Assembly (NCBI RefSeq): GCF_003073045.1
Contig: NC_037595.1
Coordinates: forward strand, 11,710,074 to 11,774,073
Length of the DNA: 64,000 bases
Reading direction: 5' to 3'
Origin: Pomacea canaliculata
Taxonomy: Eukaryota; Mollusca; Gastropoda; Architaenioglossa; Ampullariidae
In this document: piece after piece, positions 17,001-27,895 of the stretch
Position numbering within the stretch: position 1 is the stretch's first letter
Layout of the letters: every line of letters starts with the position of its first letter
Notes under the pieces: model-generated
The model's database searches: none
The model's input: only the letters and a program-made list of their open reading frames with translations
Told to the model about the DNA's origin: nothing
Translations under genes and position numbers: made by a program

Positions 17001-17572
17001 ATCATCCTCCTGGTCACACAATAAAAAATGTTCTTTTAGCCTGCATGCATATCTTTCTAAAATTGCCTTATGACAATTTTTTTCTACATGTTGCACGATA
17101 ATCCATATTCTAATTCTAATGAGAATACCAGAATATGATTTCTAAAGAAAACAACAGTAGAATAATGCAAAAACATATGTATCCAAATACATGCTAGTAC
17201 AATGCTGTACAAAATTTATCTATTAATCTCCTTTGTGTGAATACTGAGTATTACTCAGACTTCAAATTGCATCCAAAAAACAGCTAATCCCAAGAATTAT
17301 TCAAGTAACACTGATTTACTCAAGACGCAGCATTAACCACTTGAGGTTAACAAATTCAAAGATGTGGCCCTAAAGTTTGGTCGGCATAAAGTGGTAGTAG
17401 TAGTAGTAAGTTGGGCCTTGTATGTAGCTCATTCTATAATTACCTTGATACATGGATGCTTCACAAGCAAGTCAACAACTATGGCATGCTCCATAGTGTA
17501 AAATCCTCTAGCTATCATCCGCACCAACTTTTTTAAGACCACAGGCACTTCGGTTAGGACTTCTGTATCCAT
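14085..17572 (-). CDS. GTF2E1: Transcription initiation factor IIE subunit alpha (TFIIE-alpha)
   Basis: Six coding exons: 17444-17572, 16759-17009, 15956-16219, 15284-15499, 14673-14853 and 14085-14263. All have GT-AG limits and matching phases, giving about 406 residues (human 439). TFIIE-alpha recruits and stimulates TFIIH at RNA polymerase II promoters in the nucleus. The N-terminus (DTEVLTEVP, RGFYTMEHA) and the RMRVETDEEGRTTRHSYYFI block form the winged helix. A zinc ribbon follows (CQACGKTF, then CTFCEEEV), then ARFNSQVKPIFDLLQE and LEPEPTD. An acidic Ser-rich region precedes the conserved C-terminal helix (MTPLEKEEYIRIGQEIYE), which binds TFIIH in other species. The fourth exon shows a one-base loss at a TTT run (about 15400) that breaks the frame; restoring phase there makes all six exons agree. 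A 5' acceptor at 17597 implies an upstream non-coding exon. The gene is divergent from RABL3. Confidence 0.93.
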
Positions 17573-18915
17573 CACTGGGTTTTTAATTTCTGCAATGCTG
17601 TTTAAAATCACATTTAATATGAGGTCTCATTCAGAAGAAGTTATAACATGTAAGTACACCTATATAAGTTAACAAAAACAGATTCACAAAAAAAGACAAA
17701 AAGAGATTTCGCCAACACAAGGTGATTGATAAACATTTTAATGGAAATTGACAGAACAATTTCTGGTATGTAAGGGGAGGGAGGATTGGTATTTTATGCC
17801 GAGCCAGCAACTAAGACTATATCACAGCTTGGCAGATAGCCCTGTAAACAAATGCCACATGTAGAGAAAGAACAGCGTGCCCAAGGCAAGAGCTGAACCA
17901 TTGACACCAACCCTCACCGTATTGGTAATAGGCGCTAACCGTTGCACCACTGTACCACCCTTTCTGGTATGTATGCTATTGCATTTGAGTCATGCAGTTA
18001 ATTTAAAGTCACTTTTTTACAGCAATAGTTACTCTTTTTGAACAAACCCAGTAGAATTCATGTATATGAACAATGTGCCGGTCATTGTATGAGGCTTTTA
18101 TATTAAGCATACATTGAGATACATTTCACAGATTTTCCTAAGCTTTCACAGTTCATCTTCTAAATATTATTATGCTTAATAAATTTATTCAGCATAAATA
18201 AGAACTAAAAAGAAAAAAGTAATACTTGTAAATGCTATTTTTTGTGTTTTGTGTGCTTTGTGTGATTTGTTAAATGTAATGGCTTCCTATGTCTATTTTA
18301 TGAAAAATCATCTGACTCCAACACCAGATTATTGACATGTAAGTAACAGGTATTGTGTAATCAAACTACATTATGCTTCCTAATTTGTATATCTCACTAT
18401 GTCAATGAGGAGTATTTTAACATTATTTGCCAGACAATGTAAATGCATTCAGCTTGTTTTTTCACGTTGCTCTATCTACTTTGTTATAGTACCAAGACTG
18501 CTAAAATAATACGTACACAGGGTAAATTGTTCATGTCTTTGTAAAATGTATGTTTAAAACTAAACCTTAGGTTTTCTTACCTTTAAATATAAGTAAGCCT
18601 TTCAACAAATATTTTCCTTACAGAAGTATGTTTTAACAACAAAAACAATGTAAAACGAATGTTTCTTTGTGAAGTCAGTCTCCTGACGAGACGCTAGGTC
18701 TCCGTTATTTACAACTTGGGTTCCGAGTAGTGTCCCTTCCTATGCAGATCTTGCAATTTTATTTTCGCATAGCATGCAAATTTTGAAGATAAAAGTAGGT
18801 TAATTCTTAAATTTTTAAAATATTTTTACTGATGAAGATTTGTTTCCCTCGATAATGTGTTACTAACGTTATATAGCTATGGTCCATGTAATTGGAGTAG
18901 CTTCCCTTAGTAAAC
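17573..18915. promoter_or_regulatory. Shared upstream interval of divergent GTF2E1 and RABL3
   Basis: These 1.3 kb separate two start codons pointing away from each other. The GTF2E1 side has a splice acceptor at 17597, so its first exon and promoter must lie further right. The most likely place is the locally CpG-bearing stretch at about 18680-18915, directly in front of the RABL3 ATG. A SINE sits at 17773-17961, presumably inside the GTF2E1 first intron. Bidirectional promoter activity is inferred from geometry. Confidence 0.55.
17761..17973 (-). mobile_element. tRNA-derived SINE with 12-bp target duplication
   Basis: A perfect 12-bp direct repeat, TTCTGGTATGTA, occurs at 17761-17772 and 17962-17973. 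It encloses a minus-strand copy of the SINE family seen elsewhere in this window. Read on the minus strand, the element starts with a tRNA-like head (GTGGTGCAACGGTTAGCGCC), contains the GTTTACAGGGCT segment, and ends with a TAAAATACCAATCCTCCCTC-type C-rich tail. Confidence 0.8.
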
Positions 18916-21900
18916 ATGGCAGCAATAGGAGCAATCGAAAAAGCAAAAGTACTTGTTGTTGGGGATTCAGGTAGTGTTACACGTCTTGACATATTTTATT
19001 GTTTGAGATGTAGCTTCAATGTTGCTTTCGTATCCGATTTTTTTTAAAACTACTGTTTTATTTTGAGGGAGAGAGAGAGGGTGGTATGGCAGACGACTAC
19101 GTCGTAAGGAGCATTAAAAGTGTTGTAAAGCTTTGATTAGAGGTTAAGGACTAGCCTACCTTTGTCAAATATTTTAAATTGTGCATTTTAACTTACTTCT
19201 TATGCTTTTTTGTTTTAATGTAATTTTGTACTAATTTTTTTAAAGATATGATTAAACTTGCATATTTGTCAAACCACGCACCGTATCTAACTGTTCGTGA
19301 GATTTATTTTGATCGTCTTTGCATTTTTAAAATATTATCTTTCAGTGTTGTAGATTGACCAATTGTTTTTTTTTATAACATAACCTATAAAATCTTCATA
19401 CATTTTTGTGAAACATGTCATAATTTCAGGAGTTGGTAAAACATCTGTAGTTCACCTGATCTGTCACAATGAACCATGTCACAATCCTTCAGCAACCATT
19501 GGATGTTCTGTGGAAGTTAAAGTATGATTAAAGACCGTTTGTTCCACCTTTTAAACTGTATTTTTTATGTTTTAAAATTAATCCAAAGATCATTTAAAGT
19601 TTACAGAATTAAGTGTGTCTTTCCAAGTAATACTTCAAGCTAAAGTTTTATATTGATGTGTCACTTTTGTGAATGAACATTATGGTTTATACCATAAAGA
19701 GCTAGAAATGAGGTGGTTTTATGCTTTCTTTTGGAGCTCCATGAATTTAGAGCTGGGACACCTGCTGAACGAGATTATTTTCTGGAATTATGGGACATTG
19801 GGGGGTCTTCAAGTCATCGCAACAGCCGTTCCATCTTCTATCATCAGGTCCATGGTATGTTTTGTTTTTGTAAAACAACAAATCTACTGTTGATGGTTAT
19901 AAATCTTAATGCATTTTGAATTATAGAAATTTTGTGTTTGGGGGTAAAGGAAGTAGTGCCTGCACATTTTGTTTCCAATATATTTCTGAAGGTTATATAA
20001 TGCTATAAAGTTCTTTTCTTTGGTCTAAAGCACCAACACAACACTTCCATAAGAGGTCAAAGTGCAGTCAGTCAAAATACTGAGAGGTGACTTCTCTAAA
20101 TTTCTTTTTCACGTTAGTGGAATACCACATAAATGTGTAGTTGAACTCACATAGTTATAATGTTTGTTATGATATATGCACTACAGATCACATTCTGTAA
20201 TTTCTTACAGGTATAATTCTTGTGCATGATTTGACTAATCGAAAATCTCATCAAAACCTTCATAAATGGCTAGCAGAGGTTCTTAATAAGGACACAGATA
20301 CCACAAACAATGGGTGAGTAAAATATTGTTTAGGATTTCCAAGTACAGTTATTCTGCTGTTAGTTTTATTTTTAACCACTTTTTTTAGTTTTATTTGTAA
20401 AGCTTAAAGCCTGTGCAAAAAACAATCAAAAATCTATAGCATTTGTCCATTTGACAAGTTTTTTTAAAGTGTCACAACAAAGTTTTATAACAAAGACGAT
20501 TGTAAATCATTTCCAGTTATTTGCAAGTTTCTTTGGATTAATTTATTTTTAAATGTATCTATTTTTAAGTTTTCAGCCAGGCTTACACATTATTTTATGC
20601 ACTATTTGCATTTTAGCTTTATATTAACATTTTATCAAGATACTGAGGGAAATGAGATTTATCAGATAATGAGATAAAAATTAGGAAATTTGATGTATAA
20701 TTAAGTGGATTTGCAAAAGATTTGTAACCTACATTAGTCTGTGCTCATGGTATATGTCAGTAATCCATTGTCAGGAATGAGTTTGATCCAGAAACTTTTG
20801 CGGGAAACCAGATCCCCATTCTTGTCATTGGTACCAAAGCAGACTCGGCTGCCAGCCTGAGAGAGACAAAGATATCTAGAACATCATCTATTGCAGAAGA
20901 ATGTGGTGCAGATGAACTGCATTTGGTATGATTTTTGAAACAATGATAACTTAAGACTCATGTTCTTACTATCACTGGCAGACAACCTCATTTAACAATA
21001 GCAAAGATTTTTCAGCTTGACATTTTCAGTTTATATGCTGACAGGTATTTTACTCCATACAACAGTAAAAAAGCGAATATTGCTGTTTGAGCCATGAATT
21101 GTTTAACTCAGGGATCGCTAACCTTTTTGACACTAAGAGCTTACTGAGAAACAAAGTTGTACAGTTTACCTTTAATGATGACAATATTGATAATGAAAAC
21201 ATATCTGAAGAGATTGTCTGGTAATGCATTCCTTACAATAAATATTAATGACAAATGTAAAAAAATATTTTAAATGCAACATTATTTATTTCTTAGTACT
21301 ATTTTTATAACATTCCCCGCGGGCGACACACATGGTCCATGCGGGCAACCACATGCCCATGGACACCTTGTTGGCTACCCCTAGATTAACTTGACATCAT
21401 GTTAGAACACTTAGATTTCAAGGTATATAGCTGTAGAGAATTTGTTTTGTTTTGGGGAGCGATAATGCCTTCTCAAGAATAGGTAGTAACTCTTAAGCTG
21501 AAAAGTGTTAAAATAACTTGCATGCAGATTTTGGTCAGCAGCAAATACTTCGCTGAAACTGGCATTTCAGAAAGTCAGGATAAAGTTAAATGGTTAAAGT
21601 GAGGGGGCAAAACATCATTCATCTTTCCACATTTTTATGATGGTTTACTGTTACATAGAGGTCTTGTAGAATTAAGAAGAATTTTAAGTGAGGGAGAAAA
21701 ATTTTATTTTGGCAGTTAGAGGGAGAGGGTGGTCTTACTTTAAGAAAGTTTAGATGGGTTTCTACAATAAATTTTAGTGATAACAAATTGATACTTTTAA
21801 TGAGCCAGTTTTGTAACACAAAATATGATGCAAAAATGTTTATGCAGGTTTTTTTGTGACAGGATAGCATGAATACTAAATACTTGGCACCTGGGTCGAC

Positions 21901-23324
21901 TAATGCTGTTAAATTGACCAAATTTTTTGACAAAGTAAGTTTTCAACAGTTACTTGTCAATTATTTTGATTGTTTACTTTCGCGGATCCCAGTTGTTCCA
22001 TGGATTTGATTTTTAATATTCTATAATCATTTTAAATTATAAGCAATAGTAATGTTAAGAATAATCAAGCCTTGATATAAATGAATTGTTTGCTGTCATT
22101 TCATTACTAATATCACCTATTGTGAAATTATACGAATATTGTTTATGTGAACTTTGCATATGGTTATATTTTAGTGGGAAGGAAGGGGTTCATGGTTATA
22201 AAAAAACCAAACTGTCATTTACTATAGAGCATTCCTTAAAGGCTAAACTTTTAGCATATGGTGGAAAGGAATGGTTCAACCCCAAGGAGGGAGGTAAAGA
22301 ATATACATAGTACTCGTGACTATAGTGATCATTCTTTCATCTAGCCCAACAAGCACCCTCACTTCCTTCTGCCAGATCGAATCCATTCTTTTCTGCCAGA
22401 CAGCATAAGTTTGGCCTTTAAGACTATTCTTAAATATCCAAAGTATTTAGCAAGTTTAACATTTGCAAAGATCTTGCAGAAACTTCTTATTATAGCCTTC
22501 AAAGTAAGTTCCTTGTGAAGATTTGAATAAGCTTGGAACAGTTGGTAAAAGCATTTAGACATTTACATCCAAATGGAGTAACACATTAATACATTCTTAT
22601 AGATATTTGAAAATATGTGCCTGTTGTACAAATTATGAGTAAAAGGATATATAATGCATAAATGGGAATCATCAGAAAGAACATGAAACACAATAATATA
22701 GAATTTGTCAAACTAGATATTTGACCATTTTAATCAATTTTCTTTTTTTTCTTTAAAACTGCAAGTATCATTAGTTAGAATAATATTTATGTCTCACTGA
22801 TTATAGAAATTGGAGGTCTAAGACAGCATAAAGATAAGATTGTATGTTTGCTATGATACCTATTGGTATTTTAGGTCTAAATTGTTTCTTCAAATTTTCA
22901 TCTACAGGTGATTGAGCGAAGATACTCTGGCAATCAGGTTAGTTTTGGAAGCAAAATGTTTCACAATTACTTTGGAGATTAGGAAAGATCTGAAAAGTGC
23001 TTACACTTCCAGCTCAGCTCATGCGAGTACCAACACTTTTTCAATTTTCCTCCCTGCTGGTGGTGGGGCTTAGCCTGCTTTTAAAAAATTTATTCAGCTG
23101 ATTAGTTTTGATATTGTTGGGTGCATTTGGGGTTTTTCTTTTGTTGTTTTCCATGGCACAAATGCAAAATAGCATAACTTGTTTGGCATTATATTTTTTA
23201 TGGATTCTGTATGCAACATGACTTTTACCATTCATAAGAAATGCTCACTTGCTGTCTCCTTTTCTAGGGCCACATAAGTCCACTCCAGACCAAGCGAGTA
23301 TGGAAGAGCTCTCACATGGACTGA
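18916..23324 (+). CDS. RABL3: Rab-like protein 3 (small GTPase)
   Basis: Eight coding exons: 18916-18970, 19430-19521, 19737-19854, 20211-20313, 20775-20925, 21863-21934, 22908-22937 and 23268-23324. Phases agree throughout, giving 225 residues (human 236). RABL3 is an atypical Rab-family GTPase without C-terminal prenylation cysteines; in vertebrates it has been linked to RAS prenylation control. The P-loop is GDSGVGKT, split by the first intron. The switch II region is ELWDIGG (the DxxG motif), and the guanine-specificity motif is GTKAD in place of the usual NKxD. The [18 protein letters not shown] block closely matches human RABL3. The seventh exon is a 30-nt microexon and the last exon adds 18 residues. 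The ATG at 18916 gives the expected short N-terminus before the beta strand KVLVVGDS. The gene is divergent from GTF2E1. Confidence 0.95.
21109..21383. mobile_element. hAT-like non-autonomous element in a RABL3 intron
   Basis: The left end is CAGGGATCGCTAACC and the right end is an imperfect inverted copy, TTGGCTACCCCTA. The flanking 8-bp sequences GTTTAACT (21101-21108) and GATTAACT (21384-21391) match at 6 of 8 positions and look like a decayed 8-bp target duplication, typical of hAT elements. No transposase is present. It lies in the intron between exons 5 and 6 of RABL3. Confidence 0.55.
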
Positions 23325-23553
23325 AAATGCAGAAATGTAACAGACTTTTAGCAGATAGTGCACTTGCACAGAACTGCTTCATTTGAAAAACACATTGACT
23401 TGGATGATAAGGTGTAAAGTGCATGACAAAATTGTGGTGTGTGATGGGGAAAACATAAATTTGTTTCTTTGACATTTTAATGTGGGTCATCTTATTTAAA
23501 GTCTTAGTTGATCTTTTGTACATATGTTTGGTGATAATCTGTATGTATGGAAA

Positions 23554-23559
23554 AATAAA
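23554..23559 (+). terminator. RABL3 polyadenylation signal
   Basis: The canonical AATAAA hexamer lies 230 bases after the RABL3 stop codon, giving a plausible 3' UTR length. Confidence 0.6.
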
Positions 23560-25281
23560 GTAAATGTATGGTCTCAACTTATTATCTCACCACCATCACC
23601 GCGAAATGATGGGCAATAGTCAGAGCGGCAATGTAAAGGGGATCAGGATAACTTTCGGGGAAAATACATTCCAAAGTGATGTGAGAGGCAGGGTTGGTGA
23701 TAACAAGTTGAGACTGTAATTGTTATGAAACAAAAAACAGTTTTAGCATTGTAGAAATTAATTTACAGTTAGAGTTAAAGTGATTACTCAAATAACTCCG
23801 GCACATAATGTAAAATTTGTAAAGTGCATACCCCCACTCCTAAGGAGCATGCTCTTAGCACCTAAGAACAAGAATGAGTCATGGATAGCTTACAAGAGAC
23901 AGGAAAACAAACGAATAATATATGAACTACGAAAGAATAAACAATAGATGAATAAAAACAGGTACAGAAAATGCAAAGAGGAACCAAATAGCAAGAACTG
24001 AGAGTATCATGAGGATAATGAAGGTTATATACCACCAATAATATAATACTTCCATTCAGAGGTGGAAATTTATTTTGCTCTGATAAATTGTATAAAACAT
24101 ATAACATCGTCTCTCTTTTTCTTTCTGTTTGTTTTACATAATGTGAAACCTAACAACAAAACAGACAAATTTTCATTCTAAGACTCCAGCAATAAGGACG
24201 TGCCTATACTAGCAAATGTTAAAATAAATTTTCATATACTTAAAAAGAAGATTCTAAAAAAAGCTATAGATATAGAAAAAAAAGGCACATGAAGTCAACT
24301 GCCTTGAAATGCAAGACTTCACCATATACGCTTTCTGGCTGTCAATAGAAAATTATTTTCCTTTCCCTATGTCACATTGCTCACAATTAAACAGATGTAC
24401 AAGTCCCTACACATATTCATAATAACCAAGGTTATATACTACAGATTATATGATTCTTCCATCCAGAGGTGGAAATATATTTTACTATAGCATAAAATAG
24501 TACATAAAGTAGTATCCAGAGACAGATCAGTTGGGACAGACAAGTTACCATACAGGCAAATGTTACACGTTTTTTATGCTTTATAATTAAATAAGACAAA
24601 AAAGACTACAGATGTACAAAAAGGCTCATGAAGTCAACTGCCTTGAAATGCAAAAAACTTCACCACAGCCATCTTCATGTTGTCAATAGAAAATTCTCCC
24701 CTATACATGCACATCCACATAGATGCATACATGTGCAAAAGATCTTTTACACACATAAAAATAGTAACGAGAATTTGTATAGCACTTTTCCAATTATATT
24801 CCAGAGTGCTTTACATAATATACAATCACAACAAACACGCACCCACATTTGCATGTAACAGACGCTCACTTTTACAACAGACACCTGCTCATACAAAGTA
24901 AAATACAGACAGGTTATGCACACTCATGGTTAGGACTGGGTCACATTGAAGTAACCACTCTAAAAAGATGTCTTAAATTTAGACTCAAAGGTGGTAAAAT
25001 TATCAGAGTGAAAAAAGGCCAACGGGTAACCTGTTCCTGGCGCTAGATAGGAGAAAGACCTCCGTCCATATGTCTTTATCTTAGCAAGTGGAACTCTCAG
25101 AAGCTTGGTGTCTGAAAATGAGCTAAGAAGTCGTGCAGGCGTATGGATGGGAGGGAGCTTGGAGATACCAGAGACCAATGCCAGAAACAGCGGAGGTCAA
25201 AGTTATTATTAATGTTATAAAAAAAAATAAAAACATATCAAGGTAACATTTTACATGTGTCTCTTCCTTTCTCTTTCATGG
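23560..25281. other. Intergenic, repeat-bearing
   Basis: No gene is seen. The stretch includes the diverged direct duplication listed separately and a segment at about 24775-24830 with GTATAGCACTTTTCC and GAGTGCTTTACA, a form common in dispersed animal repeats. Confidence 0.4.
24021..24710. repeat. Diverged direct duplication
   Basis: Blocks at 24021-24075 and 24165-24370 recur in the same order at 24429-24485 and 24520-24710. Shared words include CAGAGGTGGAAAT, TGAAGTCAACTGCCTTGAAA and GTCAATAGAAAATT. The offset falls from about 406 to about 339 bp, so indels followed the duplication. It could also be two copies of an unrecognised dispersed repeat. Confidence 0.6.
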
Positions 25282-25472
25282 TTGGGGAAGGGGTAGAATC
25301 GGTTTTTTACGCAGAGCCAACAAAGAGGGCTATTTCACAGCAAGGCAGTAAGCCCTGTAAACAGATGCCACATACAGAGAACAGCGTGCCCGAGATGAGA
25401 ACTAAAGCCAGGACAGCCAACCCTCACTGGTTGGTGATGGGCACTAACTGTTGTACCACCAGACTGCCCTCT
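25282..25472 (-). mobile_element. tRNA-derived SINE copy
   Basis: This is the same family as at 17773 and 25913, in minus orientation and full length. It has the CCTGTAAACAGATGCCACAT core and the GGCACTAACTGTTGTACCAC head complement. A poor direct repeat of CTCTTTCATG type flanks it. Confidence 0.7.
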
Positions 25473-25900
25473 TTTTTCATGAGGAGATTTCCACTGGCTC
25501 CTTTTCCCTCAAAGTCTTATTTTCACATTGCAAGATGGTGTATTATGATTCCACATTAAAAACTTTGCAGTACAGAAAACTTAATCAAAGACATTTACAT
25601 GTCTCTGCCTAAGGAGTTACTTTTTATATACTTCATATTTGAAAAGCATACAACACACATCAAGTAAATCTAACATAAATGTCATTATACATCATGCTTA
25701 TATCACAGATTGAGAAAGAACGCATCATTACCACTTTAATAATAAATGATAATCCGTCTGAAAACAATCAGAAAAATCCGAAACTGGTGATTATTTCCAT
25801 ATGAATCAATATTAAACTCCAAACCCACACTATCTGACCCTGCCAAACATTCTAGAAACCATCTCCCCCTTTCCCACCCTCTACAGTGACCCCTCACCCC

Positions 25901-26113
25901 CTAAAGTCCTAGCGGTCCGGTGGCACAACGGTTAGCGCCTGTCACCAATACAGTGAAGGTTGGCTGCCCCCAGTTCATTTCTCGTCTCAGGCACGCTGTT
26001 CTTTCTCTGCACGTGGCATCTGTTTACAGGGCTGGCTGCCTTGCTGTAATATAGCCTCAGTTGCTGGCACGGCGTAAAACACCAATTCCCCCCCACCTCC
26101 TCTAAAGTCCTAG
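25901..26113 (+). mobile_element. tRNA-derived SINE with 12-bp target duplication
   Basis: This is the cleanest copy of the family. A perfect direct repeat CTAAAGTCCTAG at 25901-25912 and 26102-26113 flanks the element. The head GGTGGCACAACGGTTAGCGC resembles a pol III A box. A degenerate B-box region (AGTTCATTTCTCGTC) follows, then the TGCACGTGGCATCTGTTTAC body and a GCGTAAAACACC plus C-rich end. There is no poly(A) tail. Confidence 0.85.
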
Positions 26114-26762
26114 GCTAGACTTATTGCCATTGCCACGTGGAGTCTGTTTTGTGTTTGAGAGAATGCATAAGACCTTTCAGGCACAACTAGGTGTGCGACC
26201 ATATGCGATAACAGTACCTGACGAATCTGTCCACCCTTTTAGCATCCCTTGTAATCCCTGAAGACTCCTTGTTAACAAGACCACAATCATCTCTGGTTTT
26301 TATTATAACCATTGTAGTTCAATGCAGATCCATCATGGTCTCTGTTAGAAGATGTGCGACACGCCAGTCCTCTCCCTCACACTGAGCAAGAGAACATATG
26401 GGTCATCCTTTGTTTTTGCAAAAATTTGCAGTGAGGTCATGTGGGGATGCCAATGAAATCTGAGGCAACCAACAAAAACTAAGACAATTTTTCACAGAAA
26501 AAAATTGATGAAAACCAAAATCCAAGATAACCAAGGTTTCACTGGACTGGGATTATACAACAGTGATTTTAGGATTTTAAAAAAAGCACAAAAGTTCTAA
26601 AATCTCTATATCAATGTTAACATCTTTTTTTTAACTGTTGAAAATTTGCTCTTTTGAACAGAAAGTGGCACATGTTCTCATCAACATCTTGTTTGTAATA
26701 AGCCATAAAAACACAAAACATTTTCATGCAGTGGATGGAGGAAACCTAAGTACTCAGATCCA

Positions 26763-26890
26763 TTGACAATCAGCCCTGTAAACAAATGTCACATCAAGAA
26801 AGAGGTATGTCAGAGCCAAGATACAAACCCACAACACCCAGTTATAACTGTCGTAGTGACAGGCGCTTTAGCCATTGCACCATCAACAAC
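26763..26890 (-). mobile_element. SINE fragment
   Basis: Partial, degenerate minus-strand copy of the same SINE. It keeps CAGCCCTGTAAACAAATGTC and the complement of the tRNA-like head near 26860-26880, but lacks the C-rich end. Confidence 0.5.
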
Positions 26891-27895
26891 CCCAAGAGAA
26901 GAAGAATCAGAATTTATTGATTTATCATCATCACAGTATATGCCCATATGCAAAAGTAAAACTTAAAACATAATAACTGTCCAGAGGCATATTTCTGTGT
27001 GTTTATATATACACACACATATATATACAAGTGTATAGTGTCCTTTATTAGGACTGGAAAATGGACACAGAACCAGATGAAAGAAAGTAGGTGTGTGTTG
27101 GGAATGAGGAGGGTGGTGGGGAATTGTTTCATGCCAGACCAGCAGCTATTTCTACATCAAGGTAAACATCTATTATTTTTAACTTTCTTAGCAGCCATGT
27201 GTGATCATTGATATGATATTTGTAGGATTCTACAAAATGATTGCATCACAACTCAATAAAAATTTTCATGATTTTGCATGCATATTTATGTCAATGGCTG
27301 ATATGTCAAACATAAGTTTGATCTATAAATACCTCTTTTAATTAAACATTCAACTGCAGAATCTGATGAATTTTAGGCAGATCTTCTACTGCATTCCCAC
27401 ATACTCACTCCTCACATTTTCTCCCGAATCCACAAACAAAAATGTTGGTTATCTCAAAGGAGCAATTTAAGCTACTTGTGATAAATCAATATAAAATTTG
27501 ATCACTGTTGTCACACTCTCATTGTGTGTTTGCCTGCAATGAGTTACATTAGCACATCAAGGGTTGCACACTGACTTCAAATAACACTCCAAGAAATAAT
27601 AATGTGCCCTTATTCAGAATCTGAGATTCTAATGTAACTGCAAGTTATAGCAAGCACACACTGCTCAAGCAAACAGCTCAAATGTTCTGGTGAGTAAGAT
27701 TAAAATGATGCTGAAAATCAGTCATGACAGGCAGCCTGATTCAAAGCTGTGCAGGTAAGTGTCTTAACACCTAGCACTATCACTCCACCTGATGACTCCT
27801 CTTGGAGCTGGATCTCTGTCCACACAGCAAGGATTTGGCTGAATGTGTGCTGTAACCGGGTATTCCTTCTCTCCTTTCTTTAAATGAATCCTCTT
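26891..27895. other. Intergenic / 3' flank of the IAP gene
   Basis: No coding signal. Contains a short TA/CA microsatellite at about 27000-27030. The 3' UTR of the minus-strand IAP gene must occupy the right part. Confidence 0.4.

Noticed and set aside
25913-26101. Possible tRNA gene from A-box and B-box-like words
   Set aside because: Target duplications, the non-tRNA body and several copies show a SINE, not a tRNA gene. No cloverleaf closes.
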